Part shown: positions 36,986-52,589 of the stretch, piece after piece
Numbering within the stretch: position 1 is the first letter of the stretch
Layout: each line of letters opens with the position of its first letter
Assembly: GCF_000189635.1 (NCBI RefSeq)
Contig: NW_002476146.1
Span: 213,468-277,467 of the forward strand
DNA length: 64,000 nt
Reading direction: 5' to 3'
Origin: Tetrahymena thermophila SB210
Lineage: Eukaryota; Ciliophora; Oligohymenophorea; Hymenostomatida; Tetrahymenidae
Notes under the pieces: model-generated
Database searches by the model: none
What the model was told of the DNA's origin: nothing
The model's input: the letters and a program-made list of their open reading frames with translations, nothing else
Position numbers and translations under genes: made by a program

Positions 36986-39900
36986 ATGAATGAAGAAGAG
37001 TTTACAAATTAGCACATTATTAAAAATAATAATGAAAGCAAGTAAAATCATCCAAACTCGAGTTCTTACAAAGGAGCTCTTGATTAGCAGTAAGTGATTC
37101 AGCAAAAAGAAAATTAGATTAAAAGAACTGAAGCGCACTTAAACGATAAAAATATTGCTTTTAATTAAAAAATACAACATAATAATCATGTTGATCAGCA
37201 GGTATTTAACACAGAAGGAAATTAACCAAGATAAAAATAAGAAAGAAAATTATCATATCTAGGTAAAACTAACTATAGCGAAAAATCAAAAGAGGAGTCT
37301 CAACTTAAACCGCCAAAAAATACAAAAGGAAAGGTAGAATACGATATAGTTAAAGATTTTTTAGTTAAAACTTATACTGATTAATGCGAAGAAGATGGAT
37401 AAATGGAACTGATATAAATGCCAACAAAAAGGTCAACTGTGAGGAGAAAAGGGAAGAAAACGCCAATCAAAGTACAGAATATCTATTAAGAAGCACAGCA
37501 GAAAAAATAACTTAATGATGTTTTCTAGTACACAATAGTTGACAATAAAAAAAAGAGACAAGAAATTAAGTTGAAACAAAGATTAGTTAGAGAAATAAGT
37601 ATAGATACTCACTCTACGATTACAGAAGAATCAAAAGATAACTAATTAATTTTATAAGACTAAAATCTTTCCAATAAATAAAGACAAAAATCCTCGTCCT
37701 TTTACTTAGATAATAAAAATGATAAAAGCCAAACCAATTTAAATAATACCCATATTCAAACTATTCAGGAAGAACCAGATGTTATTGTCATAGAAGATTC
37801 TTATCCTTTGGAGTGGGATCCTGGATTTAATAAGAAGGCTCGTAAAAAATTAGATTTAATTAATCAAACAAGATCAAATAATACTCTGCCTATATTAGAT
37901 TTAAGCAACACTAAAAATGTAGAAAAATATAGACATATCTTAAATAGTAAATAAGGATGGCAACCCTTACTTAATACTCCTTTCTTACCTATAAGTCCTT
38001 AAAATTAACTTAAGAAGGCAGATCTTTTTAAGAATTTATTAAAGGAGTAGAAAAACAAATTTCACAAATCTAGAACTCCTGTAAAATCTCGTGTTAGAGA
38101 GAGATAGAATAACTTGTAAAATAAATGGGGAGAATATTACTTACAAAATAAAACTAGTATAGAATTTGATCCTAAAAATGTTTTTATATAAGAAAACTAA
38201 GATGTAGAGTAGAAGGAAGAAACTATTAAGCAGCTCCCAAGTGAATTAAATTAGAACTAAAAGCCTAAATAGCAATAGATTTAAAGTATTTATTCAAATA
38301 CAAACAAAAACGCTAGCAATAGACCTAAAACAATTAAAGAATTACCCAGTTAGGTTACAGAAGTCGAAGAAAGCTCATTAACTAGTAGCATGAAGCCTGG
38401 ATCTTAGTGTATCAATTAGACATTAGACTTTAATAAAGACTCTGGTAATGTCGAAGAGATTAATCAAAGAATTGGTTAATTGATGTAAATGATGCCTTTA
38501 AAAAAAGAAATTCCTAAATAGAATTAAAGTTTAAAGTAAACACCTATAAGAGAAATGAGTTAATAAAGCAGAGTTTAAACAGCAAACATAAAAAAATTTG
38601 GTAACAGAAGAGTATTGAGGTACAATAGTAATGAAAACTAAACTGTGAGTAATTTTTACTAAGCAAAAGAAGATAACTTTTTTGATAAAAGTGGTTAATA
38701 GAATTTATATAATTATAATTAAAATGTAAGTAAATCTCATGATTTTTATAGCAAATGCTCATTGTCGAGTAATAAATTAATTAATAGCAGAGAATAATTA
38801 AATGAATAGTCCACTATCAAAGATTAGCAAATTAAGTTAAATACTTTAAGTTATTCTACAATAAATTAGCCAAGAGAAGAATAGAGTTTAAAGGTTCAAA
38901 ATTCTATTAAGCATTAGGAGTCAAAAGAAAGTTTTTAGGTCAACAAAGAAATATTATTAACTAAGTAAGTTTCTATAGAGGAGCAACATAAAAAACCTAT
39001 AATATCTTAAGATTAAAATAATGGAAATCATTCAGAAAATAATGTATAAAATATATAAGAAACTATCAAAATTTAACAAAAAAACACACTTAAAAGAAAA
39101 ATAAATTTCACAAATAAGCCAATTTATATAAATTATTAAGATTAAAAAATGCTTACAGAAGGTGACCAAATTGAATATGAAAATCCAGATTTGAAACAAA
39201 CTATTAAGGTGTAAGAAATGATGATTTAAGAGTAAAAATTAAAGTAACAGCTAAGTATTCTGCGATCTCAAGGTGATAGAGTTAATAAATTAGACAAACA
39301 TTTTTATTATAATGATGAAGGAAACAGCTTTTAGTCTTAGAGGGTAACTCCTTTTACAAAAGAAAGAAGAAGAGAGACATAGACACCTGTTTTGAGAAAA
39401 AACTACAGTAGCTTGACTCCAGTGAATAACTCAAATTAGAAAAATTAAACAAACTATTAAACAATAAATAATACAAATGTGTACGATATATAAAACGAAG
39501 CTAATCACTATAGCAATTAAGAAAGATAGTTTTAAAATGCTATATCCATAGAGAATAATTAAAAGATTGAAAATAATAATGATTAATATTACAATTAATC
39601 TATTCAGACTTTAAATAATAACTAATCCACTATTTCTACATTGGCAAAAACTAACAATTAGTAATAAATTATCAGATAAAATATATCTAACAAATTATAG
39701 AATCGCACACCTATTCCTAAAAGAACAACAGATAATTAAAATGAAATCAAAAATCTTTCTAAGTCACCAATCAACAATAAAAAAACTATTATTGTCAGAG
39801 ATAATTTATCTCCTCATTAACGAATTTATGTCTAGCAGGGTTAAATGTCAAATTAAATACTTTAAAATAAAACTAATCAAAATATAACCTTGTAATAGCC

Positions 39901-40120
39901 TAGTTATTAAAATGAAGAAAATTTATATAATCAAACCTTCTCAGAAAATTTTAACAATTAGCAAAGCTTTAGTAATTTTGAATAAGAAATTTCTGAAGAT
40001 TAAGAAATGTAAATATCTTTACTAAAACAGTAATTTGATAACATCATTTAAAACTGCTATGTAAAACCAAAAAAAACTAATTAATAACAAAGGAGATATG
40101 TGTAACAATCATTTATTTGA
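36986..40120 (+). CDS. Unknown 1044-residue Gln/Asn/Lys-rich protein, single exon
   Basis: An uninterrupted ciliate-code frame from ATG 36986 to TGA 40118-40120. The length without TGA across 3.1 kb strongly supports coding. The N-terminal third is basic and charged (MPTKRSTVRRKGKKTPIKVQ near residue 145). Near residues 265-285 is an ordered-looking patch VIVIEDSYPLEWDPGFNKKA. The remainder is rich in Gln, Asn, Ser and Lys, with several TP and SP sites (for example KEIPKQNQSLKQTPIREM) suggesting phosphorylation by proline-directed kinases. No domain family was recognised. It could be a nuclear, kinetochore or cytoskeletal scaffold, but nothing in the sequence decides. Confidence 0.85.
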
Positions 40121-40575
40121 TAAATTTGAATGTTAAATCAACTAATAAACTATCTTATTTATAATAAATGATAAAAATATAAATACAACTAATTAATTTC
40201 AAATAAAAATATTTTTGACCTTGCTAACAAATAAAATTTCTAAAAATAAATAGAAAATTTAAAGAAAATATTCAATGAGATAGATAAATAATCAATACAT
40301 ATATTTTGAGTAAATTTATGATTAATTAAAAAGAAATTCATTCTCGAAAGTTACTCTCAAAAAGGATTTAATATTATAAATAAATTCTAGATTTATTCTT
40401 TTTCAATAGTACGTAAATTAAGGTACTTTTTGTATTTAAAGTTTGATTATTATTTATAAACTAAACACATTTATATGCAGAATATTATATTAAAAATTAA
40501 AAATTTATCTTCAAAAAAATTTATTATTTTCAAATAAATTTGCTCAAAGTTTTAATTTAATTTTAGAAATAAAAA
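40121..40575. other. Intergenic spacer
   Basis: 455 bp of AT-rich DNA between two + genes; no motif recognised. Confidence 0.6.
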
Positions 40576-42254
<1,679 letters not shown>

Positions 42255-42885
42255 TTTAATATTTATTTTGTAATTTTTATCATTAATAAAAAAATTCCTA
42301 AATTCTCAAAAGAAAAAAAATTATATAAAGCAAACAGAATTAATTTAACGTCTAATTTATAAAACTTATTTTAATCTAAAATAAAAATTAAAATGATTTA
42401 AAGTTAATTTTAAATACACTTTAGTTGGTTGATTGTCTTTGTAAATTATCAAATAATTTATTTTGTAAATAATAAATTAAATAATAATTATAGGTTAATT
42501 AATGAAAAGCTTTTTAGTTCAATTAAAAATCAATATTGTTAATTTAATTTTTTATTTTTAATTCATTTTTAAAATACATTTTAGGATTTTTAATAAAAAA
42601 TGTAAAAAAAATTTTATGTTTTCAAGTAGATTTTATTTGTTTATTAAACAAAATTTTTGAAAGACAAATAAATCAATTTAGTATGATTAATAATTTTTGA
42701 TAACTTTATATTATTTGGTTTATTACTTTAGTTGATAAATATTTATAAGCACTAATTACATATTTTTTTTTGATTGGTCATTTATTAAAACAGCTGATTC
42801 ATTCAAAAATAGAGTTTAATAATTTAGGGTAAATAGAAATATAATTTTTATTCAATAAAGTATTGAGAGAGATACAAATAAGCGA
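42255..42885. other. Intergenic spacer
   Basis: About 630 bp of very AT-rich DNA between two + genes; nothing else recognised. Confidence 0.6.
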
Positions 42886-45800
42886 ATGGCAGAATTCACT
42901 TACCATGATTATCTCTTGCACAAAGTTGTCTAACCTTATTCAATAAGAGGTTAAAACAGTGAAAGCGCTAACTTAAAGAGAAATATACCCCTTTATATGA
43001 CTAGATAAGCAGGGAAAGTGCGCGAATAGCATTAAGTTGAATCAAAAAACATAGTTACTAAATAGGCTGTTTAACCACCCCAGGTTTTTCTTGATTCTTA
43101 GTTTGAAAAACTTTAGCAATAGCAAGAAGGTTTATATCATAGAAAGCCTGGTATAGATACTAATATAGGGATGAATAGGACAGTGAAATCTATTTTTTAA
43201 AATGATGATTTTAGTGATAAAAATGATCCTATTTTCAAAAACATTAGAAATAGGATTTAAAATGAAAAATATGTTGATGATTTTTATGTCTTAACAGAAG
43301 GAGCACGTCCTAGAAACACTCAAAAAGAAGAAAAACTATCAATTGAAAAAGAGATTAAGACTGTTTTGCAAGAAAAAGTTAATGAAGACTAACTTAAAAA
43401 GCTTTACAGAAAGTACGTTTTAGAAACCATGAAAAAAAATATTGCTCTGGAAAAGAAAATGAGGATGTTTGAAAAGTGATTTATTTTTATGCAATATTTA
43501 TTCTAAAAAGATGTTTAATTTTTTTATTTAAAACTTAGAGAGCATGAAGTTAAAATTGGTTCGTTGCAATTAATTGACAACAGGAAAAGTTCATTAAAAA
43601 ATGTTCCTGAAGATTAACAAATAATAGGAAAGTCAGCAAGTATGGCTGCTATAAATGGTACTCACTCTCTTGTCTTATAGAATTCTTTTGAATAAAATCA
43701 GAAAAGCAGAAAACTGGAGTCTTTTATAGACCCTTCTAAGGTTTTTGGGCAAGAAACAATGTCTTAACTAAAAGATCTTGAATAAGACAGACCAAACCAA
43801 AATAAAAATAAATTGCAATAATCTAAATAGGCTATTAATTTTAAGTAGAGACTAAGTGGATTAAAGTTAGATTTTTCTAACAAACCATAAATGAAAGAAA
43901 CATCAAAGTAAACTTGTAAGAATATAAAATTAGTTTTTTCTAATTTTAATAATTAATGCATACTATTAATAATCACTTTTTCTGAAAAAAAAAATATTCA
44001 ATTCAGTAAAAAAATGGACTTTTTTATAAAAAATAAATTAAATTAAACATATTTTAACATTGCTTTAATTTTTAAAAATAATAAAGAAGAAGCAAGCTCC
44101 TAAATAAGCTCATTTTAAACTCCTATTGCTGCAAATAATTTTTAAAGCTATATATAAAAGCAGGATTCATTTGAGCATGATGAGGAAGAAACTGTTGAAC
44201 AGTATTAAATGAAATAACTACAAAAACTTTAGGAAATAAATAAAAAGTAACAACAATACAAATACAATAATAAAGAAAGTGAGAAAGCTCATATAAAAAA
44301 TTTATGTAATTACTTCGATCTAAGCTTGCAAAAACTGCTTAATTTAGAAGATAAAAAGCAATGTAAATTTAGTACATTATGCTCTTTTTTTCAAGATTTT
44401 ATTTTAATGATAAATAGTGAAGCAGAATAATGTGAAAAAATTAGCAGAAATTACTTTAGAGAGTGAAGGAGATTCTGAATAAGAAGAACATTTTGATGAT
44501 ATTGAAGGATTAGATGATGATAGTATGATAATCGATAAGAATGACAATACCTAAGATTTAGGAGGCAGCTAGCAAAACTAGCAGGAAAAATTTAAGATAA
44601 ACAAGGAGCTAATATAGTGCAAATAAAGAGAAGAAGAGGTGTTATTTGAAAGAATAAAGTATGAAAATGAATAAAATATCATAAATGAATAGGATGAAAA
44701 GCTAATTAAAAGTATAATTAATTTAGAAAATAAGCAAGCAATATTCTAGAAGTATGTCCAAAAAAAGAAAAGGCAACTCTAATTATAAAATTTGCTCAAC
44801 TTAAAGGAGCAGTAAATGAAAAAATAATTTTAAAACTCTGTCTTTACTAGCTCAAGCCCATTTAAGAGCAAGCAGACTTAAAATACCAAGCAGAGTGAAT
44901 TAAAAAACTAATCAATTTAAAGTTTATCTAACATGAAAATCTAGAATGAAATTTCTCAACCAGAAGACTTTGTTAAAACTAATGTTTAGCTAGGAAGATA
45001 AACATCATATAAAATGTAAAATGGAAAACCTGTGCATGAATAGTCTGTTATTTCCTTTTTAAAATCAGATCTTAAAATATTAGATTCACCAAAGTCTAAA
45101 ATTTATAAACCTTTTAACAGAACAACAAAGCAATAGGATTTAATTACTTAAGGAAGTGATACTTCTTCTAAAAAGTTAAATCTTGTAAGATTAACTTAAC
45201 TATCAGCTCCAAAATATGCTAATTAATAGTAAATATTTTATTTATTTATTTTTCATTTTAATTTTAAAAAAATTTTAATTTTCATTATTAAAAAATTATT
45301 AATTTGCAATTTCTTCAAACAAACTCAATAAAGATTAAATTTATGTTTGTGAAGTTTTGATCCAAAATTAATCTCCTTTTTCAAAAAATCTTAAAAAATA
45401 AAATTTTAAAATAAATCAAACTTAAGAGCATTATTTTTATATTAAGTATTCAACAATAATGTCAAAATAACTTTAAAATTTCTGTTAAATTTTATTGAAT
45501 CACTAATAAATTTTAAATCTCTTAAAAAGGGATAATATAAAAATTAATTTTTTATAATAAACAATATTATTTTTTAAAACTAAAAATTCTCTAAAAAAAA
45601 TAAAATGTTAATCATTTTATAACTAAATTTCCTTTTTAGTTTTCAACTTTTATTCTGTTTTAATATTTATGATTGAGCTTATTGAATATAATTTATTTTT
45701 ATTAAATAGATTCATGGATCAGGTAACAAGAAAAGATAGTTTTGACTTGTTTAGTACCTAGGCCACATCAGGAAGAAAACCTTTTTATAGTACTAATTAC

Positions 45801-46202
45801 TCAACTTTAAAGAAAAATAAAGATAGAAATATTAGCAAAAGTTAACAAATAGATTTTTACACTTAAAAAAAAATAAACTAGGCTGAAATTGATTAAATGA
45901 AATTAAATTTTTTAAACTTTTTTGATAGCTGTTTTGATAAAAAGCATTAATTTGAAGAAGAAAAATAGAAACTTAGACTTGAAATAAGTGATTGGTATTG
46001 CCAAAATTAATAACAACTCACAAAGTTGTCAAATTATACAGGCCCGAAGCTATCTACTCTTTCTTAAGAGTTCAAGTAGTTTATTGAATAAAAGAACTTT
46101 AAAAAGAAGCTATTTAACTATTTAATAAACACAATGGAATAAAAAGATAGACAAATGGCTATTTATTTATATAAATAAGATAGATAATTAGATGACTTAT
46201 GA
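42886..46202 (+). CDS. Unknown five-exon protein with acidic and coiled-coil segments
   Basis: Exons 42886-43475, 43539-43915, 44087-44362, 44418-45228 and 45710-46202 join with agreeing phases (2, 1, 1, 2) and total 848 residues. Exon 1 (MAEFTYHDYLLHKVVQPYS...) contains SIEKEIKTVLQEKVNEDQLK, likely coiled coil. Exon 4 opens with an acidic patch (ESEGDSEQEEHFDDIEGLDD) followed by a Glu/Lys-rich helix and a Ser/Gln-rich region. Exon 5 has ordered helices (MKLNFLNFFDSCFDKKHQFE, EISDWYCQNQQQLTKLS). No family recognised. Exon 5 also begins with an in-frame Met at 45714 and could be a separate short gene; the 481-nt intron with exact phase agreement and the lack of a stop soon after exon 4 favour one gene. 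Confidence 0.7.
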
Positions 46203-47365
46203 GTGATTTAATTCTATTTTTATATTAAATGCAAACGTTTTTTCTAAATATTCTATCCTTAAAAATTGATTTGAGTTTAAAAAAAATTAAAATTAACTAA
46301 AAACCTAATTTTTAAATTTAAAAATTTTCATAAAAAATTAATTTTAAAAATAAAAATTAAAAGGTTATGAATAAAAATTATAAATGTTAAACCAATTTAA
46401 AAAAATTTATTAGATATTGCAAAAAATGTTTTTGATTTAGAAAAAGTTAAATTATCATTTATAAACAAATTAATGAGCTAGTTTGATCTTAAAGGTGAAT
46501 TAATTTTACTAAAATAATAAATTAATAGATAATATATCAAAATTATGAAACAAAAGTAAAAATAAAACACTAATTTTTAAAATATATTAATTTATTAATA
46601 CTTTAATTTTAATTATAAAATAATTGTTGATAATAGTAAAAATACTTAGTACCAGCTAAATCTTTTATATGAGATCTTTTTTAATTCTCTTTAAACATTT
46701 TTAATATAGAAATTTAGTTTCAGAATAATTTATTTAATTTGAATGAATTAAATATTTGATATGTTATTACTTAAACTTTATAAATTAATTTTGATTTTGA
46801 TTTTAGAAATAAATTTTTTATTTGACAAAGAAATCAATTTTATAAAGAAGATCGATCTTAAAAGTAAATTAATATTTGAATAATAATAGATAGATAATAT
46901 GCAATATGTATATATAGTTTTTAATATCAATGTTATAAAACAAAAGTAATAAAAGGAAAGAAATTTTATTTGTAGTTAGATTAAAAGTTTGTTTTTTAGA
47001 ATCTTGCGATTTTTCTATCAAGGAAAATTAATTTTTATTATTATTGTTGACTAAAATAAATTATCTATATTTTTATTGAATTATTTTTATTATTATTATT
47101 GATTTAGTCTTTAATTCGATTAAATTATTATTTTTTATTAATAAAATTCTTATTTATTTATTTAGATAAATATATTGATAGATATAAATTGCTTTATTTA
47201 TTTATTTAGATAAAATCAATGAGATTATTGATTGGTGATGGATGATAAATAGTTTAAGATGCATTTTATTTTGAGTCATAATTATTTTATTTTTGTAATT
47301 GAATTTCAATTGGCTATTAAATTTATTTAATGTACAAAATTTGTTTGGTTTATAATGTTGTGTTT
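46203..47365. other. AT-rich spacer between convergent genes
   Basis: About 1.2 kb containing ATT microsatellite patches near 47036-47045 and 47089-47100, and a duplicated block TTATTTATTTAGATAAAT at about 47152-47170 and 47195-47213. No gene was seen. Confidence 0.55.
47152..47213. repeat. Short direct repeat TTATTTATTTAGATAAA
   Basis: The same 17-base AT-rich block occurs twice about 43 bp apart in the convergent spacer. Function unknown. Confidence 0.5.
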
Positions 47366-50300
47366 TCAGAAGGCATTATCCCAGTTTGGATCACGAGCCA
47401 TTCCTATATTATATTTTGTTGAATCTTTATCTTACTCTTACTTTATTTTTTGTATAACTAATTTGCCTTCTCTGTATTTCTTTTCTAGCATATCTGAATT
47501 CAGAAGTTTTTCTTAGGGAGGAATGTAAGGTGGTGAAATTTATTTATTATAAAGCTAATCCCATTCAAAATTATCAAACCATGGATTTGTTTTTAGAGCA
47601 GCATAACTACCTCCTAACCTGAGTTCGGGAACTTTTTATAGCAATTACTCAATTAATAGCTTAGCTTTTCTGTCTTTCAAGAAAGGGGGGAATTTTATAT
47701 CCTTTGAATTTATCTCTTCATAAATTTCATATGGATCTTGAGCGTCTTCAGCATAAGGAACTTATCCACACATGAATTCGTATAGACAAATTCCAACACT
47801 CCATAAATCACTTGAATATGAGTAACCTTTACCTTTAATAATCTCAGGAGCCATATAATGGGGAGTACCAATAATTGTAAAGGTACGTCCTATTGATTTA
47901 CCTTTACTCAAAAGTTTGGCAGCACCCATATCAATCATATACATATAGCCCGTATGGTCAACCATCATATTTTCTGGTTTGACATCTCTATAAATAATTT
48001 AACGTGAATGAAGGTACTCCAAGCACAAAATAAGGGAACCAACATAAAACTGAGAGTCGAAAGTGGAAAGTAAACCAATATCACGAATTACATCAAAAAG
48101 TTCAAGACCATTGATGAATTTCAGCAAGAAGTAAACAGATTAATCGTCTTTAAAGGTACGAATGAAATTCATTATGAATGGGAATTGTATCATTTCCAAT
48201 ACATTCTTTTCTGATATTAAATGCTTTTCCAAATTTTATTCAATAATTTATCCCTTTGAGACGCTCTTTAAAGCATAAAGCTCTCTTGTATTTTTTCTGC
48301 GAACTAAATAAACGCTACCAAATTATCCTACACCCAGCTTTTTGATGTAAATTAAATCTTCTAACTTGATATGTGAATAATCTTCTTTTTAGTTTTCTCT
48401 TTTCATTTTAACTTCGTGAGAATCTACATTTTTCTTTATTACTGAGAGAACATCACCGCCAATACATTTGTGGAATTATTTAAAGCTGATTGTAGATAAT
48501 ACAGCATCAGAGCCAATAACTATTCTTTAATCAAACTAAATATTTTAATTTGTTAGAGGAAGATAATAATCTCCAAATATTTAACCCTTATCAGCTAAAA
48601 TTTATCCGCTGTCTTCTCCTTTGATATTACCATCTAAGACTGCAATTAAGGTGTCACAGTAATCCCCCTTCTCATATAATACAGTACCATTCTTATAATT
48701 TGATATCTTTGTGTTCATTAGAATTTTTTCAACTTATATATTTGTGAGTTTAAGTAGAAGCTGGTTATTGTTGTAAGCCCATCTTTGTTTATTTGCATAA
48801 ACAATTTTTTAGATCTATAAATAATTTATTAAATAGATTAATTTGACTAAATGTAAATAAATTTTAACAAAAGATCTTTAATTATTAATCAAGGAAATTA
48901 AGATTAAAGTGCAAACTTAATTCTTAACCACATTTTTTCTAAAAAATTTTTATTAACAAATTGGCATAAAATTTTTATTTTTATAATTTATAAATAGAAT
49001 ATTTTAACATTTCGCTAAAGAGGCTCGCTTGTTTTAATTTACTGTAACTTAAATACAAAAAAATTAATAATTAATTGATAATATTACTTTTCCACCTAAA
49101 ATTCTAGTTAAGTCATCACGTCCTAATGAAAGCAATTTCACTTCTTCATCAGCTTTTACAGTAGCTGCTCTTGTAGATTTTATATAGAGCGCTTACTCAC
49201 CAAATGAGTCACTTTAGTATAAATTTCTAATCAAAACCCCATTTTTCCATACAGATACTTTACCTTCCTTAATGAGATAGAAGGAATCAGCTCTATCACC
49301 TTCACTTACAATATTATCTCCAGGTTTAAATCTTACAGAAATCAGTGCTGAAGCAATACTGTCCTTTTGTTCATCACTCATAAAACTAAAGAATGGCACA
49401 CTCTCCATAAACTTTCTATTAGTTTGAGAATCTCTTTAGACAATTTCTTCGACTGTCTTTCTAAAGGTATGCCTATCTATAGCCCAAAATTAACAGTCTA
49501 CAATACATTTGATACTAGCACTTCTAGGTGCACTGTAAAGTAAGGCAAGTTCACCTATTCCTGTTCCTGGTCCTAATTATTTCTTTTCTTATTCATCTAT
49601 TTCAATTGCAATAGTACCAGATTTAATAAAAAAGAAGGCAGAAGCTTTGTCTCCTTGCTTAAAAAGATACTGATCTTTCTTTGTTTAACAAAGGAACATC
49701 TAATTAGCTACTTCCTTTATTTAGTCTTCTGAAAGCGAATAAAAGACAGAGTTATTCTTTAAACTTTAAATGATAAAATCATTTTCTTCTTAGTTAGGTT
49801 TTTTAGATTGTCTTGTATAATTTTCTGTTTTTTCATCTTAATTTCCGCTTTACAAAAATAACTTATTGTTTTGCTATCCTTCTTTCCTATTTTTACGCTC
49901 GATATTTAACTAATTTTCTGAGCCTTATTTTTATTATTCAAACCCATCTTTGAAGGTTTTTGAAGATATTTGCGCTGGAGACGGGGAAGGCATTTCATTT
50001 TTTGAGTTACTATTCATCGCTGGCAAATATCCTCCCTAAGCTCCATCTTAAAGTTAATTAGGTATAGTTTTACCTAGAAGTTCTTAAACATCCATTGAGG
50101 GTCTTGGCTTACTATTTGTTACCGTACGACGAATCGATATGCTATTTTCTTTTGCTAACTTTGGTGGACTTATTTGCTATTATTATGTAATGTTAGTATT
50201 CACTTGAGAACCTTGTTTCATTAGTTATATTGATGCTGAATTACTTCCTGGAACTTTTTAGCTCTAATTTATTTATAAGGTGAGTCCTTTTTAATCTGCA

Positions 50301-50494
50301 TCAGTGCCAGCAGGACTAACCTTTTTAGAATTATTATTTTTACTACCAAGAGTTTAGTTAGCATCTGTATTTTTCAAATCTGTATCTATAGATGTACTAG
50401 TTTATTTTCCTTTATTAGCTCCATTCTCATTAGAAAACTAGGATTTCTTCTGAGGGATGTTTGGAGCTATTTTAGAATTTGTTCCACAACCCAT
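47366..50494 (-). CDS. cGMP-dependent protein kinase (PKG) with N-terminal acylation signal
   Basis: Two exons, 50494-49088 and 48814-47366, meet in phase 0 and give 951 residues. The protein starts MGCGTNSK: Gly2 and Cys3 fit dual myristoylation/palmitoylation, as in apicomplexan PKG. After a Ser/Asn-rich linker come cyclic-nucleotide domains: A (about residues 240-355, [20 protein letters not shown]), B (about 365-469, [18 protein letters not shown]) and a weaker C in exon 2 (about 490-590, no GE..AL..RA cassette). The kinase starts near 621 with [15 protein letters not shown] and VAIK-type ALKS. The catalytic loop is [10 protein letters not shown], the DFG motif is DMG, and the activation segment is [16 protein letters not shown]. 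The C terminus ends RDPNWDNAF, the hydrophobic AGC-type tail. It phosphorylates Ser/Thr on cGMP binding; ciliates and alveolates use PKG in motility, secretion and calcium control. Confidence 0.94.
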
Positions 50495-52589
50495 TTATTT
50501 AGTTAATATGATGATTAAAAAGTTATCACAGAAAATGTTTAATTTAATTAAAATATTCTTATAAAGGCTTTTAATTACTATACTGGTTTTAGGATTTACA
50601 AAATCTATATAATTTTACAATCTATTAATCTTTCCTTGGTTTAAAAGAAAGAGAGCGAATGAATGAATGGCAATTACTAAATTTTAAGCTAAATATCAAA
50701 TATTTTCTATATTGAACAAATAATATAAATTCTATTTTATTAATATAATTATTGTTTTAGTTAAATTCAAGTAATAGCCTAAATTATTGAGTTATGTAGA
50801 GTTTATATTTGCTTTGAGGATCCGTAAGTAAGGATATAATACTTTAGAAATAATAATTTGTCAATGCTAAAGTATGAAATTTATATTAGTTTTTAATCAG
50901 CTTAAAAATTCTCTTTTTAAAAATTTAGTATTTCACTATCTTTTTTAAGTACCAAGTAAAATGGTTTAAGCTTTTTCAAGTGTCCTAAGAATATTGGTTG
51001 CTAAAGAAATCTAACTTTTACTATTATAAATGAGTGTAGTGAATTTTTTTGCCTTTCTTTGTTCTTTTTTTTAATTAAAATAAACGATATTTCAAGTCTA
51101 TATTTTCTTGAAACTCTTTAAATTTTTATATCAATTTATGTAATATATTCAAAAACAAAAGTTAGACAAACCCTAGAAAAATAAGCTTTCTATCAAAAAA
51201 ATATATTTTGTGCTAAAAATTTTTTGATTGTCTCTTATTCTTACTTAATTTATCTTTTGGTTATGTGTTTTTTGACTTATTCGAACTTATTAAAAAAACT
51301 GTAAGTATTTTATTTGAAAATACTAATTACTGTTCATTTGATGTAGCATTAACTTTTTTATCCTATTCAACATTTTATTTAAAATTCGTGAATATAATGA
51401 TTTTTAATTCTAAAACTGATAGTCAGTAAGAATATTTCATAAATAAACATACATTTAAAGAGTCTTTTAAAATGATAATTTAAAATTTAGTTAATCTTTT
51501 ATTATTAGAAGAAAATTCGTCTATGTCCATAAATTACTTTATTTTTATTTAAAATAATAGGATAGTATGCTAATAATCGAGTGGGTCAAAACATAATCAA
51601 AAATTAATATCAATCTAACTAGATCTACTATTTAACCATCTAATAAATCTAAAAAGATACAACAATCAAGCTTTATAAAAGGAAAATGTAAATAAATATG
51701 CAAAAATTCAAAATCTTTAAATGTTTATTCTTTTAACCTGATTAGATATGCAAATTGTTTATTTTTTTTCATTCCTTTTATTATTTAATATTCAAAATTA
51801 CATTTATAATTTTTGTGAATAAATAAAATTCACAACAAGCTCGAATTATAAAATCAAAAAAAATAATAAATCTTAATCTGGTTAAATTAATAGCGTGAAC
51901 CTCAAAAATATTTATAAAGCTATTTAAAGGTTAATGCAATATAATCAAATAAATTAAAACAAATTTAAATTTTGTAAAATTAATAAACTCAAATAACCCT
52001 AATACTTCCTTGGATATTTTTTTAGCGTATTCTCCTTTAAAATTAAATACTTGGAATTTAAGGTAAATCGCTTCAAGGTTGTTTTGTATCTTTTGAAAAT
52101 TGCATTTATAAAAATGTAAGCTAAATGATGTGGATCTAAAATTTATAAAATGAAATTGTATTACATAAAATTCATGTATCTTTATAACTACTTTTCTTCT
52201 ATAATTTTTTTTATGATTAATTTTTCTATAGGGTATAAAATATATTAGTAGTATAATTAAGAGTTACTCAAGTACTTATCAGCTCATTTATAAAATAAAA
52301 TTCAAAAAAGGATTAATTTCTCATAGAAATAAATATTAAGTGATAATTAATTAATTAGCAAGGACTTAAAATATGCTAGCATATACTGTGGTTATTTGTT
52401 ATTTTTCTCATTATAATTTGTCATTAAAATATCATTCTATTTATTATAAAGAGAAATTGACTGATTTTTTGGAAAATTGTAACTTTTTATTCAAATTAGA
52501 ATAAATATACTTATTAATTTAAATCTATTATAATTTTTTTTATAGTTTATTTATTATTTTTTAAAATATTCCAATTTAAATTTCTAGTT
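50495..52589. other. Long AT-rich intergenic region
   Basis: About 2.1 kb upstream of the kinase gene (-). No open frame with coding bias was found; sequence is dominated by A/T runs. Confidence 0.55.
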
